Assembly: GCF_004116265.1 (NCBI RefSeq)
Contig: NZ_QOUX01000033.1
Location: 1 to 57,845 of the forward strand
DNA length: 57,845 nucleotides
DNA from: Anaerobacillus alkaliphilus
GTDB taxonomy: Bacteria > Bacillota > Bacilli > Bacillales > Anaerobacillaceae
Reading direction: 5' to 3'
Shown: piece after piece, positions 44,311-54,139 of the stretch
Layout of the letters: every line of letters starts with the position of its first letter
Numbering within the stretch: position 1 is the stretch's first letter
Notes under the pieces: model-generated
The model's input: only the letters and a program-made list of their open reading frames with translations
Told to the model about the DNA's origin: nothing
Databases searched by the model: none
Program-made: the position numbers and the translations under genes

Positions 44311-44845
44311 CTTAACCTCCATTAAGCAATAAGTTTTTCACTAAGAATTTATTACTCTCTTTTATAGAAAAATAAGATTGTGTAAAGAGTGTAGTTAATA
44401 CTTGGTACTCTATTAATTAGTATACTCTTTTCAAATAGAAGTTGATAGATTTAAACAAAATTTGGAAAGTATTGATTACTTGGAAGGTGGAAAATTGGTC
44501 ACTCACTTGACTTTGCTTGGCCTCATTTTTTATGGCTAGTCTTATAGATTTCGATAATCACACTATTTGCGGTGTAAGACAAGGGACAGTCCCCTTGTCT
44601 TTTAAAGTCCTTTAATCTATTGGTGCAGAAGTATATTTTCTAAGGACGACATATAAGATGTTCAAGAGATAAAATAAGTATGATTGGGATTTTTTTATCT
44701 TTGCCATTATTCTTTACAGAATTCCTCAAGTAGAGATGAGGTAATATATACAAGAGGTTTATGTGGATGGACAGTATATTTCCGATGCAGGGTTCTAGTA
44801 TGAGACGAGGAACCTGTCCCTCTGTCTCTTTATGAAAAGGTTTAC
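44311..44845. other. intergenic region with two dispersed dyads
   Basis: Contains AAGACAAGGGACAG then TCCCCTTGTCTT (44576-44603) and GAGACGAGGAACCTGTCCC then TCTGTCTC (44802-44828). No gene seen. Confidence 0.6.
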
Positions 44846-47764
44846 ATGGGAAAGGATGATTTTATGGATTTCGTAATTTGCCAAGATATGTTAAAAAATG
44901 CATCTACTAATGGTCAGTTATTTTATCAGGAGAAAGAGGCATTCAGTGGTGTAAATAAAATTGCTGGTAAGGTGATGCATGATCTGGAGTTGGTTTTCGG
45001 ATACGCACCACAATCAACAAATGATAGAACAAAGCTCGGTAAACACACTATCATTTACGGAACGATCGGTCATAGTTCGATACTTCAGGAACTAGAAGAG
45101 AAGACTATGATAGATTTGTCCGAAATTACTGGAAAGAGAGAAGTGTATCTATTTCAAGTAATCAACCAACCCATTGAAGGTGTTGAAAGCGCTCTATTAA
45201 TTGCGGGGAGTGATAAACGGGGGACGATCTATGGTTTATTTCATCTATCTGAACGTCTGGGTGTTTCCCCACTAGTGGACTGGAGTAGTGTAAAGCCCCA
45301 GCGTAAAGAATCATTTTCCTTGAGTGAAAACTTAAAATATATATCTAAAGAACCGTCTGTTCGTTACCGTGGCTTTTTTATCAATGATGAATGGCCAGCC
45401 TTTGGTAACTGGACGATGAAAAATTTCGGTGGATTTAATGCAGAAATGTATGATCATGTTTTTGAACTATTGTTGAGATTAAAAGGAAATTACCTCTGGC
45501 CTGCGATGTGGTCAGCTCGTTTCAGTGATGAAGGGCCGGGACTGGAAAATGCTGAGTTAGCAGATGAATACGGGGTTGTCATGGGTGCATCTCATCATGA
45601 GCCTTGCTTGCGTTATGGAGAGGAATATAAATATCTCCGTGGAGAGAATTCAATTTATGGTGATGCGTGGAATTTTAAAACGAACAGAGAAGGCATTACA
45701 AAGTTTTGGGAAGACGGTCTAAAGCGTAGCGGGAAATTTGAAAATGTCATTACTGTAGGAATGCGCGGTGAACAAGATACATCCATCATGGGGAAAAATG
45801 CTACATTAGCTGACAATATTGAATTGCTAAGAGATGTAATACAAACGCAAAATCGTTTAATACAAGAAAATGTAAATCCTAATCTCTCAGAAGTACCAAG
45901 GATGCTAGCTTTTTATAAAGAAGTAGAACCTTTCTTTTATGGAGATAAAGATACACCAGGGTTAATGAACTCAGAGGAACTTGAAGATGTGATTTTAATG
46001 CTCTGCGATGATAATCATGGAAACCTTCGAACGTTACCAACGAAAGAAATGCGTGACCATAAAGGTGGTTACGGGATGTATTATCATTTTGATTATCATG
46101 GTGGACCTATATCTTATGAATGGATTAACAGTTCTTACCTCCCGAAGATATGGGAACAGATGACGATGGCTTACGACTTTGGTATTCGCGATCTGTGGAT
46201 CGTCAATGTTGGTGATGTTTGTACGCAAGAATTCCCATTATCCTATTTCCTCGATATGGCTTATGACTTTGAAAAATGGGGAACAAATGCTTTAAATAAA
46301 ACGGATCTATATACTAAACAATGGATTGAAAAGCAGTTTGGTGGTGTGTTCGGTCCAAATAAAATGGAGAAGATACGTGAGCTACTGACGGGTTATACAA
46401 AGATTGCTCATAATCGTAGACCTGAGCATATGAATGCAGATGTCTACCATCCTGTGAATTACAAGGAAACGGATCAATTATTAGCTCGAATCGACTACCT
46501 TTTGGATCTTGCGGAGGAACTTTATAAGCAGGTCGATCCTGAGCATTTTCCAGCTTACTTTGCACTAGTTTATTATCCGACTGTAGGAAATCTTAATCTA
46601 CAAAAGATGTGGTTACTCGCTGGAAAAAATCATTACGCTGCAAAACTAGGGAAAATGGAAGCAAATAAACTTTCTGAACAGATTAAAGAATGTCTAAAAA
46701 GAGATCGAGAGCTAGTGGAGCAGTATCATACGATTGAGGATGGCAAGTGGTACGGTATGGGACTGTCTGAACATATTGGTTTTGTTCATTGGAATGAAGA
46801 TGAGTGCCAGTACCCAATCTTAATGAATGTCATGCCTGCAAGCAAGGCAAGACTGGTCGTTACAGTGGATGGTACGGATCAACATAGCGAAGGTAGCCCA
46901 TGGCATAAAAACAAGTTATATTTAAATGACTTTTTAGAGCCGGATGTTGAAGAAGCTTCTTTTACAATCTCTAGTATTAGTGACCTCCAAGCTGAGTTTA
47001 AGATTACGTGCGATCATCAGTGGCTAATATGTTCTAAGACTAGCGGTACTTTAGATGGTCTCGAAAAAACAAACGAAAAAATCGATGTGAAAATTAATCG
47101 TAGTGCAATGAGTGGAGAAACAGAAGGTAGTATTGTAGTGGAAACGCCGGTAGGTACTGTTACGATCGTTGTAAACGCATCACCAATTGACGTAAGTAAC
47201 TTCCCAGAAAAGACTTTCGTTGATACAAAAGGATTTATTTCTATTGAAGCAGAACACTTTATTTTAACTCAGGAAGCTAAGAGCGAGCAGGGTGATGTTC
47301 ATAAATTTGAGGTGCTTCATGTTTATGGGAAAACATTATCAGCGGTGAAGGCATTCCCAACAACAGAATACTTTACTCCTGGAAAAGATGCTCCTTACCT
47401 GGAATACCAATTCGTCGTACAAGAAGCTGGAAAACATGAGTTGGAATTATACATGCAACCATCTAACCCTGTATCGAATGATTACAAAATATTATGTGGG
47501 ATCCGAGTAAATGACGATGAAATTAACATCGTTAATACACTTCCAGAAGGGTATCGAGTTGATGATCACAACTGGGCAATCCGTGTGCTAGATAATATTG
47601 ACAGACATGTGAGTAAAATAAATTGTCATCAAGGGATAAATACCTTACGTATATACGCAGTTAGCCCGGGATTTGTATTAGAAAAGCTCGTTATCTATCC
47701 AGAAGGAAAGAAACCTGCCAATAGCTATCTAGGACCTACAGAAACATATTATGTAGGAAGATAA
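44846..47764 (+). CDS. glycoside hydrolase family 115 (xylan alpha-1,2-glucuronidase type)
   Basis: 972 residues. LLIAGSDKRGTIYGLFHLSE, PSVRYRGFFINDEWP, LKGNYLWPAMW, MGASHHEPCLR and WIVNVGDVCTQEFPLSYF are family GH115 signatures; the C-terminal ~180 residues form the GH115 beta-rich domain. It removes 4-O-methyl-glucuronic acid from xylan or its oligomers. No signal peptide, so it acts in the cytosol on imported oligosaccharides, yet no transporter is near. AAAGGATGAT favours ATG 44864; ATG 44846 is also possible. Confidence 0.88.
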   Translation: MGKDDFMDFVICQDMLKNASTNGQLFYQEKEAFSGVNKIAGKVMHDLELVFGYAPQSTNDRTKLGKHTIIYGTIGHSSILQELEEKTMIDLSEITGKREVYLFQVINQPIEGVESALLIAGSDKRGTIYGLFHLSERLGVSPLVDWSSVKPQRKESFSLSENLKYISKEPSVRYRGFFINDEWPAFGNWTMKNFGGFNAEMYDHVFELLLRLKGNYLWPAMWSARFSDEGPGLENAELADEYGVVMGASHHEPCLRYGEEYKYLRGENSIYGDAWNFKTNREGITKFWEDGLKRSGKFENVITVGMRGEQDTSIMGKNATLADNIELLRDVIQTQNRLIQENVNPNLSEVPRMLAFYKEVEPFFYGDKDTPGLMNSEELEDVILMLCDDNHGNLRTLPTKEMRDHKGGYGMYYHFDYHGGPISYEWINSSYLPKIWEQMTMAYDFGIRDLWIVNVGDVCTQEFPLSYFLDMAYDFEKWGTNALNKTDLYTKQWIEKQFGGVFGPNKMEKIRELLTGYTKIAHNRRPEHMNADVYHPVNYKETDQLLARIDYLLDLAEELYKQVDPEHFPAYFALVYYPTVGNLNLQKMWLLAGKNHYAAKLGKMEANKLSEQIKECLKRDRELVEQYHTIEDGKWYGMGLSEHIGFVHWNEDECQYPILMNVMPASKARLVVTVDGTDQHSEGSPWHKNKLYLNDFLEPDVEEASFTISSISDLQAEFKITCDHQWLICSKTSGTLDGLEKTNEKIDVKINRSAMSGETEGSIVVETPVGTVTIVVNASPIDVSNFPEKTFVDTKGFISIEAEHFILTQEAKSEQGDVHKFEVLHVYGKTLSAVKAFPTTEYFTPGKDAPYLEYQFVVQEAGKHELELYMQPSNPVSNDYKILCGIRVNDDEINIVNTLPEGYRVDDHNWAIRVLDNIDRHVSKINCHQGINTLRIYAVSPGFVLEKLVIYPEGKKPANSYLGPTETYYVGR

Positions 47765-48411
47765 CTTTTTTGGGTGCCTGGCACCTTCCGTGGACATTTA
47801 CGGAGAAAAGTCTATATTAGGCGGACGTTTTTAAGGTACACCGGTGGCCGTGAAAGGGATTAGAAAGAGGGACATAGTCCCTTTTTCTAATTGTAGCCAT
47901 AAAGGTTAGGGCAGGAACCTGTTCCCGTGCCCCCTCATTAGAAAAATATGAGGTAAATCGGTTAGTGGAGGTTATTTGATTGGATATGTGTACGTGTGCT
48001 TATGCTAAGATAATGAAAAAAAAAGGCTTTTTTCGTAAACATTGTGGCTTTTTTACCCTAAAATAATCGGATAAATACCCTAGATGAAGATATCAGCCAA
48101 TAAATTATGTAAGAAAAGAGCAATACTTACTAACTTAGTTGTGAATTCTCAGTATTTTGTGTAAAAATCCGGCTTTTGGGATTTTTACGAAAGCAACAAA
48201 CTTTGCAAAAATAGCCATAAAAAAAGAGGTCTAGCAAACATAACTCGTTTGTTAGACCCCTTTTTCATGTAAACCTATCCAATAGAGGAAACGATGCATA
48301 TATTCCAAACAGTGATTTCACAATCTATAATATTTATAAGGAAAAAAGATGGCGTGATTTTTCCCTTTCCCTCTGTCTTTGATAAGACAAGGAACCTGTC
48401 CCCGTGTCCCC
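47765..48411. other. 647-bp intergenic region with dyads and an orphan terminator
   Basis: Holds GGTGCCTGGCACC (47774), two GGGAC-type dyads (47862-47888, 47908-47934), a hairpin GTAAAAATCC / GGGATTTTTAC (48161-48191), a strong terminator at 48225-48266, and a further dyad at 48384-48412 reaching the coat gene end. No open frame convinces. Confidence 0.6.
48225..48266. terminator. strong bidirectional terminator, no adjacent gene
   Basis: AAAGAGGTCTAGCAAAC / GTTTGTTAGACCCCTTTT with a 7-nt loop; T-run on both strands. The gap from the nearest gene ends hints at a small RNA or a lost gene. Confidence 0.7.
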
Positions 48412-48924
48412 TTACATTTGCTTACCTAGGGCCTTATTAGCTAAATTCACATCGTTTTGGAGAAGCTGAGTTAAGCTATAAGCAGGATAATAGCTTCTTT
48501 CGTGCATGTAGGCAAAGATTTTTGCATGCAAGTCAATGGCATTATTCAATTGCTTCTTTAACACTCTTCGTAATTCAGGAGTAGCTGTTTCTGTAATCGC
48601 AATACTGTAGTTTCGAACAGATGTCTTAGCTAACCCGAGAAGGTCTCCTGCATAAAATGGAAGATCATCATCGCGATACTCATCAGTTCTCTCAGGGCGA
48701 GGGGCTAAGTCAAAAAATTTAAGTAACTCTCGTATATTTGTACTTATACCAGTGATAGCTTCGGCGTAAATAGATTTTAACGTCGGACAAGAAATATCCT
48801 TATACGCTTTCTTTAGTTTCATAAGCCCACCTGCTTGAAAAGCTACTAACTCATGAATTTCCAATGTTTCGTGCCAAGCCAGGTGCCTTGGTGTAGTGCC
48901 TTTCTTTGAAAACGTTTGTTCCAT
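48412..48924 (-). CDS. CotF-family spore coat protein
   Basis: 170 residues, helical. [26 protein letters not shown] is the usual N-terminal signature; [22 protein letters not shown] matches the CotF-like coat protein C terminus. Indicates a spore former. GGGAGGC ribosome site at 48925+. Monocistronic, divergent from the MoxR operon. Confidence 0.85.
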   Translation of the reverse strand: MEQTFSKKGTTPRHLAWHETLEIHELVAFQAGGLMKLKKAYKDISCPTLKSIYAEAITGISTNIRELLKFFDLAPRPERTDEYRDDDLPFYAGDLLGLAKTSVRNYSIAITETATPELRRVLKKQLNNAIDLHAKIFAYMHERSYYPAYSLTQLLQNDVNLANKALGKQM

Positions 48925-49166
48925 TATTCTGCCTCCCTAATGAAAAAATTCTATATACCATATTCGCTCTTCAAAAATTGGTATTTTGTCTCGGTAATTT
49001 AAATATGTCAATGTGTAACTTTCTCTTTTTAAAAACGTCTTTAGTAATGTTTTCATAAGTGAAATAATACTTATGTAAAAATAAAGAAAATTTGTAACAT
49101 AAATGTTATAATTGATAAAAACAATTTGAAATATTAAAAAGATACAGAATAAGAGGAGGCCTTTCA

Positions 49167-50138
49167 GTGCAAGAAAATCAAACATTTATGGTTAAACACC
49201 CACTTATTAATAAAGTTGTCGAGAATGTAGAGAAGGTCGTAGTTGGAAAACGAAAAGAGGTTACCTTAAGTCTTATTGCCATGTTGAGTGGTGGCCATGT
49301 TCTTTTAGAGGATGTGCCAGGAGTAGGAAAGACGATGATGGTACGAGCTATTGCTAAATCTATAGGAGCGAACTTCAAACGTATTCAGTTTACTCCCGAT
49401 TTATTGCCTTCAGACGTGACAGGCGTATCTGTTTATGATCAGAAAACAATGGAATTTAAATTTCGCCCAGGTCCAATTATGGCCAATGTTGTGCTTGCGG
49501 ATGAGATTAATAGAACTTCACCAAAAACACAGGCTGCTCTTTTAGAGGCTCTTGAAGAAGCCAGTGTGACAACAGATGGGGAGACTCGTCAATTAGAGAA
49601 GCCGTTCTTTGTTATGGCTACGCAAAACCCAATTGAGTATGGCGGAACTTACCCATTACCAGAGGCTCAACTAGATCGCTTTTTGTTTAAGTTTAAAATT
49701 GGTTATCCTTCTCACCAAGAGGAGATGGAAGTCTTAAATCGAGTAGAGAAACAACACCCGATTGAACAAATTGATGCAGTTCTTTCATTAGAAGACTTAT
49801 TAGATATGCAAAGGGAAGTAACAGAAGTTTACGTTGATGAGTCTATTAAGTCTTATATTATCTCCATTGTAAATGAAACAAGAGATCATAACTCTGTGTA
49901 TTTAGGAGCAAGTCCGAGGGGATCGATTGCCTTGATGAAAGCGGCTCAATCTTTAGCTTACGTTCAGGGTAGAGAATATGTTATCCCTGATGATATCAAG
50001 TTTTTAGCGCCTTATGCTCTAGGACACCGAATCATTTTAAATTCAGATTCAAAGTTTGCGAATGTGTCAACAAAAGTAGTCGTTAACGAGATTATTCAAC
50101 GTGTGAAAATCCCAGTTAGGAAAGAAGCTGTTCGCTAA
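49167..50138 (+). CDS. MoxR-family AAA+ ATPase
   Basis: 323 residues. Walker A LEDVPGVGKTMMVRA, Walker B VLADEINRTSPKTQAALLEA, and sensor ATQNPIEYGGTYPLPEAQLDRFL are those of MoxR (B. subtilis yeaC place). Chaperone-type AAA+ working with the DUF58 partner. GTG start after GAGGAGG. Stop overlaps the next ATG by one base. Confidence 0.93.
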   Translation: MQENQTFMVKHPLINKVVENVEKVVVGKRKEVTLSLIAMLSGGHVLLEDVPGVGKTMMVRAIAKSIGANFKRIQFTPDLLPSDVTGVSVYDQKTMEFKFRPGPIMANVVLADEINRTSPKTQAALLEALEEASVTTDGETRQLEKPFFVMATQNPIEYGGTYPLPEAQLDRFLFKFKIGYPSHQEEMEVLNRVEKQHPIEQIDAVLSLEDLLDMQREVTEVYVDESIKSYIISIVNETRDHNSVYLGASPRGSIALMKAAQSLAYVQGREYVIPDDIKFLAPYALGHRIILNSDSKFANVSTKVVVNEIIQRVKIPVRKEAVR

Positions 50139-51367
50139 TGAAAAAGTATCAGCCGATTTTAAAGGTGATTTTCCTTATATTGATTGGAATTTCAACCTTT
50201 GCTTATGCGATGTTTCAAGGTGGATTTGTAAGTTGGTTCCTATTTTACACAACGGCACTGGTTTTACTAACTACAGTTGTTTTTGCCATCATGCCTATTG
50301 GCGTAGTGACAGCAACTAGAAAAGTTAATGCTGAGAGATTAGTAGCTGGCGAGGATCTACGGGTAACCATTACCCTTTCGCGTAAATATCCCTTTCCGTT
50401 TCTCTTCTTTCTTATAGAAGACGTAATTCCTACTGATTGGAAACTTAAGAATAAGAATATTAATTCGAAGCAAATTCTTTATCCCACCTTTGAAAAACAA
50501 TTAACGTATAATTATACGATTAGACAGCCTAAGCGGGGAGAATACCAATTTTCTAAGGTGAACATTCGAACAAGTGACTTGTTTGGACTTTTCACGAAAG
50601 CAAAAGAAGTACCGGTACTAACAGAAGTCGTTGTTTACCCAAGCTTCCAAGAACTTAATGATTGGGATGTCTACAATGAAAATGAGGCAGAAGCTTATAT
50701 TACATCACAACGGATCATTGAAGATGTTACGTCGGTAGCAGGTTCAAGAGAGTATGTTCCAGGTGATCGTCTGACGAGTATCGATTGGAAAGTTACGGCT
50801 AGAATTAACAAGTTAATGACAAAAGAATTTGAAGAATATTTAGGTCAACGATTTTTAGTTGCATTTGACTGTTCGATTAAGGATAAGAGCGACGCAGTAG
50901 TTTTTGAAAAAGCAGTCGAATTAGCCACATCGTTTACAGTCCATAGCCATAAGCATCACTATCATCTTGGTTTACTCTCTATTGGAAATGATGTAAGTCG
51001 TTATCCAATTCACTACGGTGAAAATCACCAGGCAAGTATGTTAGAGCACCTAGCAAAACTGAATTTCCATCTGGGTAATGTCTTTGATTTTATTTTTGTA
51101 AAAGAAATTCATAAGATAACTGCTGACACAATAGTCGTTATCATTACGACGCGAATAACCGATGATTTGATTGAAAACGTACGAAGATTAAAAAAGAAGA
51201 GGGTACAAACGGCATTTTGCTTTGTATCAGGGAATCGTGATCTTACTCTTTATGAGAAACATAAGCTAGAACTGATCAGCAAACTAAGTGTTCCTTATTA
51301 TGTTGTAGGGAAAAACACGTTCAAAATTGATCTGCAAGGAGGTGAAGCTGTTGCTCAAGAATCATAA
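50138..51367 (+). CDS. DUF58 membrane protein
   Basis: 409 residues, two N-terminal membrane helices, and SREYVPGDRLTSIDWKVTAR, the DUF58 signature, ahead of a vWA-like C-terminal domain (LVAFDCSI). Corresponds to yeaD. Works with MoxR; overlaps the transglutaminase gene by 17 bp. Confidence 0.92.
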   Translation: MKKYQPILKVIFLILIGISTFAYAMFQGGFVSWFLFYTTALVLLTTVVFAIMPIGVVTATRKVNAERLVAGEDLRVTITLSRKYPFPFLFFLIEDVIPTDWKLKNKNINSKQILYPTFEKQLTYNYTIRQPKRGEYQFSKVNIRTSDLFGLFTKAKEVPVLTEVVVYPSFQELNDWDVYNENEAEAYITSQRIIEDVTSVAGSREYVPGDRLTSIDWKVTARINKLMTKEFEEYLGQRFLVAFDCSIKDKSDAVVFEKAVELATSFTVHSHKHHYHLGLLSIGNDVSRYPIHYGENHQASMLEHLAKLNFHLGNVFDFIFVKEIHKITADTIVVIITTRITDDLIENVRRLKKKRVQTAFCFVSGNRDLTLYEKHKLELISKLSVPYYVVGKNTFKIDLQGGEAVAQES

Positions 51368-53609
51368 CATCTTCTACTTCCCGATGGCGCTCTCCTATAT
51401 TCTAGGGTTTATTGTTTTATGGGAATGGCTTCGTCCGTTGCCGATTATTACTGACACAGGAAATATCTATGTGTTTGTCTGGTTTATTCTATTTTGCTTT
51501 TTTCTAATGTATATTCGATTAGTAGGTTATATCGCTATTCCTAGTATATTTATAGCGATGATGTATGGCTTACACACAATTTTCTTTGATGGTCATTTTC
51601 TCAGAGAAGGAATTGCAACCGTTGTCTGGTTTGGAGAAGACCTAGCTAGGAACATAACCTTCATAGTAGGGAATGATTTGAACGCCCTATCTTTTGAGTT
51701 TCGTAGTTTTTTATTATTTATTGTACTAGCAATTATTAGCTATCTCATCCACTTCTGGCTTTGTCATGTGAAGAGGATCTCGCTCTTTCTTTTAGTAACA
51801 CTTATCTATGTAACTGTTATTGATACGTTTACTCTCTATGACGCGAGTGGTGCAATTATTCGCTTGGTGATTGCTGGATTTTTTCTAATGACGTTGTTAT
51901 ATAAAATGCGCTTAGAAGAAAAAGAACAAGTAAAAAGCGATTACTTCAAAGGGCAAGCGTGGATAAATAAATTAACCGTGATAATTGCAGCTGTAGCAAT
52001 CATCGCTTATTTTTCACCGAAGTATGCGCCAATTTGGCCAGACCCAGTTCCGATGTTCACAAGTGCTATGGGTGGAGAAGGTGTTGGCGTAGGTACTCCA
52101 GTTCGCACGATTGGCTATGGGTATAACGACGAACAGCTAGGCGGTGGATTTACCCATGATGACACTGTTGTCTTTAGGGCTAGAGCAAAAGAAGGTCATT
52201 ATTGGCGTGGAGAATCAAAAGAGGTATACACAGGTAGGGGCTGGCAGTCTGTTGATCCTCAGTTAAATAGAACGTTCCGTTATAGTGATTATTATGACAA
52301 CAAAGTGGCGGTACAAATGTACGATCTAAGTGTTGCTCAGGAAACAAATGAGGCAACAATTACGATGGTTAATGACCACCGCTATTGGCATCTTTTTTAT
52401 CCTGGTGAGCTTTCAAAGGTAGATCGAGATGGGATAGTCTTCTATTCGGGAGAGGAGGACTCGCAGTTTTTAATTGACTATGTCAGTGGCAAAGTAGGGA
52501 CTACTACTGATGATGGGAAACCTTTATTTTTGAAGGAATATGCGCTAACCTATCAATCGCCTAAGTTTTCTGTCGGTCAGCTTAAGAATTCGTCTAATAA
52601 CGATCCTGAACATATTCAGGAAGTATATTTGCAATTGCCTGAACTTCCAGAACGTATCGGAGAATTAGCTGTTGAAATCACAGGGCAGCATGATAATCGT
52701 TATGATAAAGTCAAAGCTATCGAAGGCTATTTTTCAAGAAACGGCTTTCTCTATGAAACGACAGAAGTAGCTGTACCTGCAGAAGGGCAAGATTATGTTG
52801 ATCAATTTTTATTTGAAACAAAACAGGGTTATTGTGATAATTTCTCAACATCAATGGTTGTCATGCTTCGTACACTGGATATTCCCGCTAGGTGGGTAAA
52901 AGGCTTTACTCAAGGAGTACAAACTGGCCGGTTTGGTACCTATAACGAGTACGAAATTTCAAATGCCAATGCTCACTCATGGGTAGAAGTTTACTTTCCT
53001 GAAGTAGGTTGGGTGCCATTTGAACCAACTAAGGGTTTCAATTCTTCGTTTGAATTTATAGAAGATCAGCAAGAGATAGATTTAATCGGAAATAATGAAG
53101 AAAATCAACGAGAAAATATTGATAGACCGCAAATAGATCCAGAAAATCCATTTTTGCCATTAGAAGATGGGGTGGATTTAGAAGGGGGCTATGAGCCGTC
53201 TGGTGGATTAACTACTGAAGAGAACCTTAAGACATTTAAATTCCCGTATGAGGTATTCTGGATAATACTCGTGGTAACTTTTGTTGGTTTCCTTATCTAT
53301 AAAAATCATCAAAAATTACTTACACTCTTCTTTTTGTATGTATTTAAACTAAAATCTAATGAAGAAGATCATTTTATAAGAGCATATGAACGATTGCTCT
53401 GGTTACTACAGCTTAATGGCTATCGACGTGATCCGGACGAGACATTACGTGAATATGCTAAACGTATTGATGAGAGATTATCAACAAGTGATATGAGTGT
53501 ACTGACCCTTCGCTATGAAAAACTATATTACGGGAATGCAAAAGTTGATCATAGTTGGAGAGAAAACAAAGCTCAGTGGGAAGTTTTAGTGAAGAAATTA
53601 AGTTCTTAA
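51351..53609 (+). CDS. TgpA-like transglutaminase membrane protein
   Basis: 752 residues. About six N-terminal membrane helices, an outside domain with transglutaminase triad (QGYCDNFSTSMVVML Cys; NAHSWVEVYFPEVGWVPFEPT His/Asp), one C-terminal helix (FWIILVVTFVGFLIY), and a DUF4129 tail. Corresponds to yebA. TTG 51351 lies 5 nt after AAGGAGGTGA. Last of the moxR-DUF58-tgpA operon, function in envelope unclear. Confidence 0.9.
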   Translation: MLKNHNIFYFPMALSYILGFIVLWEWLRPLPIITDTGNIYVFVWFILFCFFLMYIRLVGYIAIPSIFIAMMYGLHTIFFDGHFLREGIATVVWFGEDLARNITFIVGNDLNALSFEFRSFLLFIVLAIISYLIHFWLCHVKRISLFLLVTLIYVTVIDTFTLYDASGAIIRLVIAGFFLMTLLYKMRLEEKEQVKSDYFKGQAWINKLTVIIAAVAIIAYFSPKYAPIWPDPVPMFTSAMGGEGVGVGTPVRTIGYGYNDEQLGGGFTHDDTVVFRARAKEGHYWRGESKEVYTGRGWQSVDPQLNRTFRYSDYYDNKVAVQMYDLSVAQETNEATITMVNDHRYWHLFYPGELSKVDRDGIVFYSGEEDSQFLIDYVSGKVGTTTDDGKPLFLKEYALTYQSPKFSVGQLKNSSNNDPEHIQEVYLQLPELPERIGELAVEITGQHDNRYDKVKAIEGYFSRNGFLYETTEVAVPAEGQDYVDQFLFETKQGYCDNFSTSMVVMLRTLDIPARWVKGFTQGVQTGRFGTYNEYEISNANAHSWVEVYFPEVGWVPFEPTKGFNSSFEFIEDQQEIDLIGNNEENQRENIDRPQIDPENPFLPLEDGVDLEGGYEPSGGLTTEENLKTFKFPYEVFWIILVVTFVGFLIYKNHQKLLTLFFLYVFKLKSNEEDHFIRAYERLLWLLQLNGYRRDPDETLREYAKRIDERLSTSDMSVLTLRYEKLYYGNAKVDHSWRENKAQWEVLVKKLSS

Positions 53610-53631
53610 ACAATGTTCTAGCGATAAGAGT

Positions 53632-53674
53632 GTATTTTAAGTAAAAGACGAACAATATTTTACTTAAGTATTTA
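53632..53674 (+). terminator. possible terminator hairpin after tgpA
   Basis: TTTTAAGTAAAA pairs with TTTTACTTAA around an 11-nt loop; the T-run is weak. Confidence 0.45.
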
Positions 53675-53698
53675 TGATAATAGTAAAAAAATGCACTC

Positions 53699-53727
53699 TT
53701 GCGCTTTTTGTAGTCGACTGTTACAAT
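53699..53727 (+). promoter_or_regulatory. probable guaA promoter
   Basis: TTGCGC (53699-53704), 17-bp spacer, TACAAT (53722-53727), about 35 bp before the riboswitch. Confidence 0.5.
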
Positions 53728-53761
53728 AATTGCGTAATTAATGTCGAACATTGTAAAAATA

Positions 53762-53832
53762 CCTTCGTATATCCTTAGGAATATGGCCTAAGAGTCTCTA
53801 CCGGATTGCCGTAAATAATCTGACTATGAAGG
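53762..53832 (+). ncRNA. guanine riboswitch upstream of guaA
   Basis: P1 CCTTCGTA / TATGAAGG; ATATGGCCTAAGAGTCTCTACCGG and GCCGTAAATAATC carry loops of the purine aptamer. The specificity base reads C (CTGACTATG), so guanine, not adenine. Confidence 0.93.
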
Positions 53833-54055
53833 CAGAACTTACTCTTTTCTTAGTATTTTGTTTAGAAACGAGACTTTGTTTTAGAAACAAAGGGTGTTTA
53901 TATTAAACTAGGATTCTGCCTTTACTTGATTACTAGCCCATGAAACTTCACAGGATAACTCTCATAAGGGTTGCTTAGCTGTGAAATACTTAGTATAGGG
54001 CTTAATAGTAATCAGTTGGAGTTACTGTCTTCCTCTATTCAGGAAGTGAGTAACT
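53829..54055 (+). ncRNA. long structured leader between riboswitch and guaA
   Basis: AAGGCAGAA (53829-53837) can pair with TTCTGCCTT (53914-53922), a likely switch element. A nested hairpin spans 53927-54014: TGATTACTA+GCCC / GGGC+TAGTAATCA, then TTCACAG / CTGTGAA, then AACTCT / AGGGTT. A second hairpin, 54020-54055, pairs AGTTACTGTCTTCCT with AGGAAGTGAGTAACT (13 of 15). Neither is followed at once by a T-run. Confidence 0.65.
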
Positions 54056-54139
54056 ACTTCGTAAAGGTTGGTTCTAGTTTTTTTGTTGTTAAAAGAGTAA
54101 GCTATAAGGAAAATTAGAGTAGAGGATGGAGTTTTGAGA

